Shown in pieces: positions 1 to 6,424 of a DNA stretch of 8,566 nt (position 1 is the stretch's first letter; the number at the start of each line of letters is the position of its first letter). A program made the translations under genes and the position numbers. Under the pieces are notes generated by a model. That model was given only the letters and a program-made list of their open reading frames with translations. It ran no database searches and was not told where the DNA came from. The DNA comes from Betaproteobacteria bacterium (GTDB taxonomy: Bacteria; Pseudomonadota; Gammaproteobacteria; Burkholderiales; SG8-39): the NCBI GenBank assembly GCA_019245555.1, contig JAFARH010000321.1, forward strand, positions 1 through 8,566, in the 5' to 3' direction.

Positions 1-477
1 GCCGCTCCGCTCTCCGTGACCGCCGACAACCAGATCCGCCCACAGGCAACGCCAAATCCACCCCTTACGGTGACCTACAGCGGGTTCCAGGGTGGCGATA
101 CCAGCGCGAGCCTCGGCGGCACTTTGGCGGTTACGACACCAGCGACTATCCTGTCGCCCATCGGCGCCTACCCGATCACGCCGTCCGGGCTGACCTCGGG
201 TAACTACGCCATCGTCTTCGTCAATGGCGTTCTTACGGTCACCGCTGGTACGGTCACGCCACCGCTCCTCTCTATCCCCGCGGCGGTGGGGGCGGTCGCC
301 AGTGCTGCAAATCCGCCCGGAGCCCCGCAAGCGGCCGTTACTGTGCCCGTAAGGGCCGATTCCATTGATGTCCTGACCCTGTCTGAAGGAGCAGCGACAG
401 TGGGGCAAATATCTGAGACGATTTCCATCGTGGGTTGCGGGGCCTCGTCCCCGGCTGGTGGTTGCGGGCCGCGCTGA
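1..477 (+). CDS. MBG-domain surface/secreted protein, C-terminal fragment (5' end outside window)
   Basis: The reading frame is open from the first base, so this is the 3' end of a longer gene; a GTG at 16 is not the true start. Residues about 6-83 form an MBG-type beta-sandwich repeat: Thr/Ser/Gly-rich, with a VTYSGFQGGDTSASLGGT strand pair, then SPIGAYPITPSGL and a closing NGVLTVT. By family knowledge these repeats are found in tandem in large exported proteins, often filamentous-haemagglutinin-like (two-partner secretion) adhesins. The tail that follows is Ala/Pro/Val-rich and ends in a Gly-Cys-rich segment, VGCGASSPAGGCGPR, with two cysteines near the terminus. I see no LPxTG or autotransporter barrel. 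The lipoprotein gene begins 23 bases downstream on the same strand, suggesting one transcript. Export and adhesin role are inferences, because the N-terminal secretion domain lies outside the window. Confidence 0.8.
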   Translation, partial: AAPLSVTADNQIRPQATPNPPLTVTYSGFQGGDTSASLGGTLAVTTPATILSPIGAYPITPSGLTSGNYAIVFVNGVLTVTAGTVTPPLLSIPAAVGAVASAANPPGAPQAAVTVPVRADSIDVLTLSEGAATVGQISETISIVGCGASSPAGGCGPR

Positions 478-500
478 GCGGCGCGGCGGGAAAATAAGAA

Positions 501-1046
501 ATGCGCACAGAGGGATTTGCGATAAAGACGGCGTTCTTCTGGTTACTCGTCATTGCGGCATTGTCCGGTTGTCAGGCGACACAGTATCGGCGGGCCACCC
601 CCGCCGGCGGGTTTGGCGAAATCCAACTGGAAGGCGACATCTGGCGCATCCGCTTCACGCACAATGCATTCACGACGCGGGAAACGGCGCAAAGCTATTG
701 GCTTTACCGGGCGGCCGAACTCACCATCTCAAAGGGATATGACGGGTTCGAGGTGGTCTCGCAGCTTGGCCGCGTCCGATCCTACGGTGACGCGCTAAGC
801 AAGCGCAGCGTCTTCGTCATTGAAGGCGAGATAAGGATGCTGAAGGAGCCCTTCGAATCCGTGCCGCCGAAGACCTACAATGCAGAGGCGCTGATCTCCG
901 TTCTTAATCCCTATGTGAATGGGCCGAACAGCGAGCCGGTGCCGGCGAGCGAACCGACTCCCACCTTGTCAAGCTCCGAGCCACCGCCGCCGTCCTCTGC
1001 GGACGGGCTCAAGCTAAAGACAATCGACTCGATCCAGCTGCATTAG
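501..1046 (+). CDS. Small lipoprotein, resembles CC0125/CC1285 family
   Basis: This 181-residue protein has a lipoprotein signal: basic N-terminus (MRTEGFAIK), a hydrophobic stretch at residues 10-21 and the lipobox L21-S22-G23-C24, so Cys24 should be lipidated after cleavage by signal peptidase II. The mature part has the pattern of the CC0125/CC1285-type lipoproteins: an early aromatic/Gly segment, a strand with IRFTHNAFTTRE, a helix with YWLYRAAELTISKGYDGF, then a basic region. I recognise this family from pattern only. Residues about 145-172 are a Pro/Ser/Glu-rich, probably disordered tail. The ATG at 501 is the only start that keeps the signal peptide; a modest GGGAAA purine stretch precedes it. 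It follows the MBG gene by 23 bases, so it could help assemble or anchor that protein, which is inference. Its stop is one base from the stop of the convergent oxidoreductase gene. Confidence 0.8.
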   Translation: MRTEGFAIKTAFFWLLVIAALSGCQATQYRRATPAGGFGEIQLEGDIWRIRFTHNAFTTRETAQSYWLYRAAELTISKGYDGFEVVSQLGRVRSYGDALSKRSVFVIEGEIRMLKEPFESVPPKTYNAEALISVLNPYVNGPNSEPVPASEPTPTLSSSEPPPPSSADGLKLKTIDSIQLH

Positions 1047-1047
1047 G

Positions 1048-4000
1048 TCAGGCGGCCGCGCGCTCGGCCTGCGGACTCTCCAGCTTGGCGACCAGCTCCG
1101 CGCGCTCTTTCTGCGTCGCGGTCACGTTCCGGGCCTTGATGTGGCCGAAGCCGCGGATCTCCTCGGGAAGCGAGGCGAGCTGTACGGCGAGCGAGTGGTT
1201 CGCCGGCGACAGCTTAGGGAGCAGGCGCTCAACGTCGTTTTCGTACTCGGTAATGAGCGAACGCTCCATTCGCCGTTCTTCCGTGTAGCCGAATAGGTCG
1301 AATGCCGTGCCACGGAGCCGGCGCAGGCCTTTCAGCACGCGGAAGACCGGCAGCATCCAGGCGCCGAAGCGCATCTTGCGCAGCTCGCCCGTCACGGGAT
1401 CGCGCGGTGCTATGAGCGGCGGCGCGAGATGGAAGACGAGCTTGTAGTCGCCTTCGAACATGCCGGAGACCTTGCGCTCTAAAGCGCCATCCGCGTGTAG
1501 ACGAGCGACCTCATACTCGTCCTTATAGGCGAGCAGCTTGGCGTAGTAACGCGCCACGGCTTCTGCGAGCTTCGTCGACTTCATGACTTCCTGCTCGCGA
1601 GCCCGGACGCGGTCGACCAGTTTCCTGTAGCGCTGGGCATACGCAGCGTCCTGGTAGCTGGTGAGATGCTTCATTCGGCGCTCGACCAGCTCATCGAGCG
1701 AGCGCGAGAAGTGCTCACCCAGTGCGATGACTTCGGCGGGCTTCGCGATACGCTCGACTTTCGCAAGATCGACGGCGGCGCGCCGCCCCCAGACGAAGCT
1801 CTGCTTGTTGAAGTCGACTGCGACGCCATTCAGCTCGATCGCTCGCTCCAGCGATGCAGCCGACACGGGCACCCAGCCCATCTGATAGGCATAGCCGAGC
1901 ATCAGCATGTTCGTGGCGATTGCATCGCCCATCAGGCCGGTTGCCAATTCATTGGCCGCGATGAAGGCGGCATTGTTCGAGCCGCAGGCCTCGCCGATGT
2001 CATGGCGCAGGTCGGTGCCGGGCAACTGCCAGTTGGGATTGCGGACGAATTCCGCCGTCGGCGTGACCGAGGCATTGACGACCGCGTTCGTGCGGCCGGG
2101 CGCCATCTTGGCGATTGCATCGGTGCTGGCCGTGACGACGAGGTCGCAGCCGATCACGAGGCTCGCGCCGCCCGTGTCGATGCGTGTAGCGGCGATCGAT
2201 TCGGGATTCGGGGCGAGCTGCACGTGCGACATGACCGCGCCGTACTTCTGCGCGAGGCCAGACATATCCAGCACGGAGACGCCTTTGCCTTCCAAATGCG
2301 CTGCCATCGCGAGGATCTGGCCGATCGTGATGACACCGGTGCCGCCGATGCCGGTGACGAGGACGCCGTACTGACCGGTGAGCTCGTGCGGCGTCGGCTC
2401 GCTAAGCGGGCCGAAATCGTCGGCGGTCTTTACGGCGGAGCGGCCTTTCCTGAGCTTTCCGCCTTCGACGGTGACGAAGCTCGGGCAGAAGCCCTTCACA
2501 CAGGAGAAATCCTTGTTGCACGAGGACTGGTTGATGACGCGCTTTCGACCGAACTCGGTCTCGAGCGGCTCGACCGAGAGGCAGTTCGACTTCGTGCTGC
2601 AGTCGCCGCAGCCTTCGCACACCATCTCATTGATCACCGCGCGCATCGCGGGATCGGGATATTCATTTCTCTTCCGGCGGCGCCGCTTTTCGGAAGCGCA
2701 GGTCTGGTCATAGATGAGCGCCGACACGCCGGGCGTCTCGCGCAGCTCACGCTGCACGGCGTCCAGCTCGTCGCGATGACGGATCGTTACGCCGGGCGCC
2801 CAGCTCGTGCCGTGCGGGTATTTCTCTGGCTCGTCGGTCACCACGATGATGGGACGCACGCCCTCGGCCGCGATCTGGCGGGAGATCATCGCCGGATCGA
2901 GCGGGCCGTCGTGCCGCTGTCCGCCAGTCATCGCGACAGCGTCGTTGTAGAGGATCTTGTAGGTCATGTTGACCTTCGCCGCGACGGCGGCGCGGATCGC
3001 GAGCAGCCCCGAGTGGAAGTAGGTGCCATCGCCGAGGTTGGCGAAGATATGCTTCTCGTCGGTGAACGGCGCCTGGCCGATCCAGGGCGCGCCTTCCGCG
3101 CCCATGTGCGTGAAGGTCGACGTGCTGCGATCCATCCAGACGGCCATGAAGTGGCAGCCGATGCCGGCGGTGGCGCGGCTGCCTTCGGGCACTCGAGTCG
3201 AGGTGTTATGCGGGCAGCCGGAGCAGAAGTAAGGCTGGCGCACCGTCGTTACTCGTGGGCGTGCGAGTGCCTTCTCCTTGAAATCGAGGAAGGCAAGGCG
3301 CTCGCGAAATTGGCTGCCGAGCGCGCCCGTCATGCCAAGCTTCTCGAGCCGCTGCGCGATCGCACGGGCAACCATCGCAGGTGAGTGCTCGTAATGCGCG
3401 GGAAGGAGCCACGTGCCGGCAGGCTGGCCGCCGCTCCGGCTCCATTCGCCGCTGTCGTCGAACTTGCCGACGACGCGAGGCGCTCGCACGTTCTCCTTCC
3501 AGTTGTAGAGCTCCTCCTTGATCTGGTACTCGATCACCTGGCGCTTTTCTTCCACGACCAGGATTTCCTCGAGGCCCTCGGCAAAGCGCCGGGCGCCTTG
3601 CGGCTCGAGCGGCCACGTGAGGGCGACCTTGTAAACGCGGAGCCCGATGTCGCGGGCGACGCGCTCATCGATGCCGAGGTCGCCGAGCGCACGCATGACA
3701 TCGCCGAACGATTTGCCGCTCGTCACGATGCCGAGGCGTGCGCGCGGTGAGTCCCAGATCATTCGATCCAGGCCGTTCGCGCGTGCGTATGCGAGTGCGG
3801 CGTAGACCTTGTAATCAAGGATGCGCGCTTCCTGCTCGAGGATGCCGTCCGGCCAGCGAATGTTCAGGCCGCCGCCGGGCATGTGGAAGTCGGCCGGCAT
3901 GGCAATCTTCACGCGATCCGGATCGACGATCACCGACGAACCGGATTCAACGACGTCGGTCACGCACTTGAACGCGACCCAGCAGCCTGAGTACCGGCTC

Positions 4001-4587
4001 ATGGCGAAGCCGTGCAGGCCGAGATCCAGGTAATCCTGGACGTTCGCCGGATTCAGTACCGGAATCAGGCAGGCCTTGAAGATGTGCTCGGATTGGTGCG
4101 GCAGCGTCGAGGACTTGGCCGCGTGATCGTCGCCGGCGAGCGCGAGAACGCCGCCGTGGCGCGATGTGCCGGCAGCGTTGGCGTGCTTGAACACATCGCC
4201 GCAACGATCGACGCCGGGTCCCTTGCCGTACCACATGGAAAACACGCCGTCGTAGCGCGCTTTCGGAAAGAGGTTGAGCTGCTGCGAACCCCAGATCGCC
4301 GTCGCCGCGAGGTCCTCGTTCACTCCAGGCTGGAATCGGATGTGATGGGACTCGAGGTGCTTGCGTGCGCGCCAGAGGCTCTGGTCGAGACCGCCGAGCG
4401 GCGAGCCGCGATAGCCGGAGACGAAGCCGGCAGTATTGATGCCCGCGCGCAAGTCCCGCTCGCGCTGGAGCATCATCAGGCGAATCAGCGCCTGCGTGCC
4501 CGTAAGGAACACGCGGCCGCGCTCAAGGGTGTACTTGTCGTCTAGAGATGCAGCAGCGAGCGCTGCGCGATCGACGGGGGCGTTCAT
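1048..4587 (-). CDS. Indolepyruvate ferredoxin oxidoreductase family protein (fused alpha-gamma type)
   Basis: This is a 1179-residue single-chain 2-oxoacid:acceptor oxidoreductase. The family oxidatively decarboxylates aryl pyruvates such as indolepyruvate or phenylpyruvate to acyl-CoA, using thiamine diphosphate and passing electrons to ferredoxin. Domains in order: an N-terminal pyrimidine-binding part (GYRGSPLGGLD, then GVNEDLAATA at about 90); a segment with YFCSGCPHNTST near 450 and GIGCHFM near 475; the ThDP-binding GDGTYFHSG motif near 517; iron-sulfur cysteines in CEGCGDC-x5-C near 655-668 and C-x5-C-x4-C near 690-702; and the gamma-type domain from about 735 with GIGGTGVITIG and SGLAQKYGAVMSHV. 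The last 300 residues or so match the C-terminal extension of the fused proteobacterial forms. Length is usual for those. The frame also permits TTG at 4602, but the ATG at 4587 is preferred; its Shine-Dalgarno is weak (GGTGA close by). Substrate is not determined by sequence. The upstream lysR is a likely regulator. Confidence 0.93.
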   Translation of the reverse strand: MNAPVDRAALAAASLDDKYTLERGRVFLTGTQALIRLMMLQRERDLRAGINTAGFVSGYRGSPLGGLDQSLWRARKHLESHHIRFQPGVNEDLAATAIWGSQQLNLFPKARYDGVFSMWYGKGPGVDRCGDVFKHANAAGTSRHGGVLALAGDDHAAKSSTLPHQSEHIFKACLIPVLNPANVQDYLDLGLHGFAMSRYSGCWVAFKCVTDVVESGSSVIVDPDRVKIAMPADFHMPGGGLNIRWPDGILEQEARILDYKVYAALAYARANGLDRMIWDSPRARLGIVTSGKSFGDVMRALGDLGIDERVARDIGLRVYKVALTWPLEPQGARRFAEGLEEILVVEEKRQVIEYQIKEELYNWKENVRAPRVVGKFDDSGEWSRSGGQPAGTWLLPAHYEHSPAMVARAIAQRLEKLGMTGALGSQFRERLAFLDFKEKALARPRVTTVRQPYFCSGCPHNTSTRVPEGSRATAGIGCHFMAVWMDRSTSTFTHMGAEGAPWIGQAPFTDEKHIFANLGDGTYFHSGLLAIRAAVAAKVNMTYKILYNDAVAMTGGQRHDGPLDPAMISRQIAAEGVRPIIVVTDEPEKYPHGTSWAPGVTIRHRDELDAVQRELRETPGVSALIYDQTCASEKRRRRKRNEYPDPAMRAVINEMVCEGCGDCSTKSNCLSVEPLETEFGRKRVINQSSCNKDFSCVKGFCPSFVTVEGGKLRKGRSAVKTADDFGPLSEPTPHELTGQYGVLVTGIGGTGVITIGQILAMAAHLEGKGVSVLDMSGLAQKYGAVMSHVQLAPNPESIAATRIDTGGASLVIGCDLVVTASTDAIAKMAPGRTNAVVNASVTPTAEFVRNPNWQLPGTDLRHDIGEACGSNNAAFIAANELATGLMGDAIATNMLMLGYAYQMGWVPVSAASLERAIELNGVAVDFNKQSFVWGRRAAVDLAKVERIAKPAEVIALGEHFSRSLDELVERRMKHLTSYQDAAYAQRYRKLVDRVRAREQEVMKSTKLAEAVARYYAKLLAYKDEYEVARLHADGALERKVSGMFEGDYKLVFHLAPPLIAPRDPVTGELRKMRFGAWMLPVFRVLKGLRRLRGTAFDLFGYTEERRMERSLITEYENDVERLLPKLSPANHSLAVQLASLPEEIRGFGHIKARNVTATQKERAELVAKLESPQAERAAA

Positions 4588-4597
4588 TTCACCGGTC

Positions 4598-4646
4598 CAC
4601 AAAAATTGTGTTCGTGTGGGACAGCTGTCGCTTGGGATTGTGTCCC
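4598..4646. promoter_or_regulatory. Nested inverted repeats upstream of the oxidoreductase gene (possible operator)
   Basis: The 84-base gap between lysR and the oxidoreductase gene holds three dyads. CACAA-AAA-TTGTG is at 4598-4610, only 10 bases before the ATG. GACAGCTGTC, a perfect 10-base palindrome, is at 4620-4629. GGGACA at 4618-4623 is repeated inverted as TGTCCC at 4641-4646. On the minus strand a weak sigma70-like pair, GCGACA and CACAAT with a 15-base spacer, overlaps them. These could be binding sites for the neighbouring LysR protein or a promoter for the oxidoreductase, so this gene need not depend on read-through from lysR. No convincing terminator for lysR is visible here. Function is inference. 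Confidence 0.3.
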
Positions 4647-4671
4647 TTGCGGGGCGCGCAGGGTAGCACGG

Positions 4672-5622
4672 TTAGCCGCCCGTGCGGGCCCGAATTCGGG
4701 GTTTGGGCGAAGGCGAGGCGCGATCCCAATAAGGGTCGGGCCCGAACGACTCGGCGAGAAACTCGATGAATACCCTTGTCTTCGCTGGGAGAAAGCGGCG
4801 GTGGGGATAGACGGCGTAGATGGCCACGTCGGAATGGAAGGTGTACTCGGGCAGCAGAACGACAAGGGAGCCCTCTTCTAGCTGCCGATATACGTCCCAA
4901 GTGGATTTAAGCGCGATACCCAGTCCGGCTAGAGCCCACTGGCGCAGTACTTCCCAGTTGTCGCAGGCGTAGCGGCCCTGCACTCGGACCGATGTAGAGC
5001 GTCCGTCGCGCGTCTTGTACTCCCAGTTTGCGGTGAAATCGCTGACGACGAGACAGTTGTGCTTCGCCAGGTCCTCAGGCGTACGTGGAGTCCCGTGTGC
5101 GGCGAGATAGCCTGGACTTGCGCATACGACACGGCGGTTAGGCGCGAGCCGGCGCGCGGCGAGCGAGGAGTCGCGAAGATCCGCGATACACACTGCCAGG
5201 TCGAAGCCTTCATCCATGACGTTTACGCTGCGGTCGGAGAGGCTCAGTGCCAACTCGACCTTCGGATAACGCTCGGCAAACTTCGGCACGAGCGGCGCAA
5301 CGTGCTGGTGGCCGAATGAGGCTGGCAGGGCGACCTTGAGCGCGCCTCGCGGCTCGACGCGCCCGGCGGCGACTTCGGCATCCGCTTCTTGAATGTCGGC
5401 CAGCACGCGCGTGCATGCCTCGTAGTAGCGGCTGCCTTCGACCGTGAGGTTCAGACTGCGCGTGGTTCGATTAACGAGCCGGACGCCAAGGCGGAACTCC
5501 AAGGCCGCTAGTCGGCGGCTGATCAGCGTGGGGGAGGTTCCGAGCTCCCGGGCGGCCGCGGACAGGCTCCCGGCCGCGACCACCTTGGCGAAAACTGCCA
5601 TTTCCTGAAAGGCATCCGCCAC
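4672..5622 (-). CDS. LysR-family transcriptional regulator
   Basis: This 316-residue protein has the LysR layout. An N-terminal winged helix-turn-helix occupies about residues 5-64 (FAKVVAAGSLSAAARELG, then SPTLISRRLAALEFRLGVRL and NRTTRSLNLTVEG), followed by a linker helix. A periplasmic-binding-protein-like effector domain spans about 92-295, beginning GALKVALPASFGHQHVAP and including FDLAVCIADLRDSSLAARRL and ALAGLGIALKS. The pattern fits the CrgA-like subgroup. Length is typical, about 300. The start is GTG at 5622, because the family usually has a few residues before the EMAVF segment; an in-frame ATG at 5601 would remove seven residues. There is no clear Shine-Dalgarno. It reads toward the oxidoreductase gene, 84 bases away, so that gene is a plausible target. 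A T-N11-A dyad lies directly upstream of its start codon, fitting autoregulation and control of the divergent small RNA. Its effector cannot be predicted. Confidence 0.93.
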   Translation of the reverse strand: MADAFQEMAVFAKVVAAGSLSAAARELGTSPTLISRRLAALEFRLGVRLVNRTTRSLNLTVEGSRYYEACTRVLADIQEADAEVAAGRVEPRGALKVALPASFGHQHVAPLVPKFAERYPKVELALSLSDRSVNVMDEGFDLAVCIADLRDSSLAARRLAPNRRVVCASPGYLAAHGTPRTPEDLAKHNCLVVSDFTANWEYKTRDGRSTSVRVQGRYACDNWEVLRQWALAGLGIALKSTWDVYRQLEEGSLVVLLPEYTFHSDVAIYAVYPHRRFLPAKTRVFIEFLAESFGPDPYWDRASPSPKPRIRARTGG

Positions 5623-5623
5623 T

Positions 5624-5640
5624 TTTGCAGATATTGCAAA
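5624..5640. promoter_or_regulatory. LysR-type T-N11-A dyad (candidate regulator binding site)
   Basis: The sequence TTTGCAGATATTGCAAA has perfect 6-base arms (TTTGCA and TGCAAA) around a 5-base AT-rich spacer, and contains T-N11-A at 5626-5638. LysR-type regulators bind such dyads. It begins one base upstream of the lysR GTG codon and its centre is about 68 bases upstream of the predicted small-RNA start, close to the usual -65 recognition-site position. Autoregulation and control of the RNA are inferences from position. Confidence 0.5.
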
Positions 5641-5684
5641 GGTCTTTTACAAGGAAGGCGGATTCTAGCCGAGACATAAAAAGG

Positions 5685-5693
5685 TGGTATAGT
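5685..5693 (+). promoter_or_regulatory. Extended -10 promoter for the small RNA
   Basis: TGGTATAGT gives an extended -10 (TGn followed by TATAGT, five of six to consensus), which predicts a start near 5700. No good -35 exists at the right distance; the best is TTCTAG at 5663 with a 19-base spacer, consistent with need for an activator such as the divergent LysR protein. An overlapping sigma54-like reading, GG at 5683-5684, ten bases, then GC with TTGCT at 5693-5697, would start transcription near 5708. The two cannot be separated by sequence. Confidence 0.4.
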
Positions 5694-5699
5694 TGCTGC

Positions 5700-5785
5700 G
5701 TTGCAGCACTCGGCGGATCCTCCTCCTCCTCTTTCCGTCGGGATGCGCTAAGGGGCAGCCCGCAAGGGTCTGCCCCTTATTTTTT
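5700..5785 (+). ncRNA. Candidate small RNA with CU-rich (anti-Shine-Dalgarno) hairpin loop
   Basis: A strong intrinsic terminator on the + strand at 5749-5785 has no coding sequence upstream to serve: lysR points away and the gene to the right is on the other strand. With the TGGTATAGT element this defines an RNA of about 78-86 nucleotides. It folds into two hairpins. The first pairs 5713-5721 with 5740-5748 (nine positions, one G-G mismatch, one G-U pair) and presents an 18-base loop at 5722-5739 containing CCTCCTCCTCTTTCC, complementary to GGAGG-type ribosome binding sites. The second is the terminator. By recollection, trans-acting sRNAs with CU-rich anti-SD loops plus a terminator hairpin are known in alpha- and betaproteobacteria (for example Burkholderia NcS27); homology to those is not shown. 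The expected role is base pairing with many mRNA leaders, probably with Hfq. No credible peptide is encoded; the only ATG opens a two-codon frame. Confidence 0.6.
5749..5785 (+). terminator. Intrinsic terminator of the small RNA
   Basis: TAAGGGGCAG at 5749-5758 pairs perfectly with CTGCCCCTTA at 5770-5779, a 10-base stem. Within the loop CCC pairs with GGG around a GCAA tetraloop, leaving one bulged T. Six T's follow (5780-5785). On the minus strand no T-run follows the stem, so it terminates in the + direction only. The T-run abuts the stop codon of the convergent CmcI-like gene, whose mRNA would carry the same stem just after its stop. Confidence 0.85.
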
Positions 5786-6418
5786 CTACAGCCGGATGTA
5801 GTGGCCCTTCGGCGCAAATGTGCAGCCGAATTTCTCTTCGCGCGCGCTGTCGGCGCGAAGCACGCCGGGATTCGCTCGCACGAATTCATCGATCGCTTCC
5901 ATAGGGCCCGGACCGAAGTCCGGTCGCACAGGATGGCCGTTGACGCACGTGTCCTCGACGACGAGATAGTCGCCGCGCCGCATGAGCGGCACGTAGGCGT
6001 TCAACTCGCGCACGACGTGGTGCATGCGGTGATCCGAGTCGAGGATCAGGAACATCGCGCCGCGGGATGAGGGCAAAAGGCGCTTCACCTCTGCGACCAA
6101 TGCGGGCGCAGCGCTGTCGCCTTGCAGGAGCGCGAGCTTGGAATGCTCGCCGACTTGCAAAGACAGGTGATCGACGTCGATCGAAATCGCCTTACCCGGA
6201 CTGCGACGTGCGGCGAGGAGATCGGCGAAATAGAGGGCGGAGCCGCCGTGTCGCGTGCCGGTTTCGACGACCCATTCAATTGCGTGCTGCTGAAAGATCT
6301 CCTGGTAATTCCAGAGATCCAGCGGATTCTTGAGGATCCTTACGCCGCGGTAGTTGAGGTGCTTCCAGACCTGGCTGTCGTAGTACCAGCGCAGATACGC
6401 TTCGCCGGCGGGAGTCAA
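5786..6418 (-). CDS. Cephalosporin hydroxylase/CmcI-like SAM-dependent enzyme
   Basis: This 210-residue protein fits the CmcI/cephalosporin-hydroxylase family, which has a Rossmann methyltransferase fold and includes sugar O-methyltransferases; the family name does not establish beta-lactam chemistry. Visible motifs: WYYDSQVW at 11-18 and ILKNPLDLWNYQEI at 28-41, both family signatures; the SAM-binding loop ETGTRHGGSALYFA at 52-65; ISIDVDH at 78-84; LILDSDH at 124-130; and VVEDTCVNGHP with GPGPMEAI at 153-176, where D127, E155 and D156 are candidate metal ligands. It is a little short but complete at both ends. The only sensible start is TTG at 6418, without a Shine-Dalgarno, six bases after the response-regulator stop and in the same frame, so translation is probably coupled. 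Its substrate is unknown; a surface polysaccharide or small metabolite is possible. The sRNA terminator meets its stop codon. Confidence 0.85.
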   Translation of the reverse strand: MTPAGEAYLRWYYDSQVWKHLNYRGVRILKNPLDLWNYQEIFQQHAIEWVVETGTRHGGSALYFADLLAARRSPGKAISIDVDHLSLQVGEHSKLALLQGDSAAPALVAEVKRLLPSSRGAMFLILDSDHRMHHVVRELNAYVPLMRRGDYLVVEDTCVNGHPVRPDFGPGPMEAIDEFVRANPGVLRADSAREEKFGCTFAPKGHYIRL

Positions 6419-6424
6419 GGCGCG

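Noticed and set aside
1666..3384. A 572-codon open frame on the + strand antisense to the oxidoreductase gene
   Set aside because: It is a GC-rich mirror frame of a confidently identified enzyme; the translation is Arg/Ala/Asp-rich with no family motifs and no ribosome binding site.
5749..5785. Terminator serving the minus-strand CmcI-like operon
   Set aside because: On the minus strand the stem is preceded by A's and followed by GCGCAT, not by a T-run, so it does not fit an intrinsic terminator in that direction.
5693..6070. A 125-codon + strand frame beginning in the small RNA region
   Set aside because: It would read through the strong terminator and into the antisense of the CmcI-like gene; the start is a TTG without Shine-Dalgarno. 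The two-codon ATG CGC TAA at 5743-5751 was also considered and dismissed as chance.
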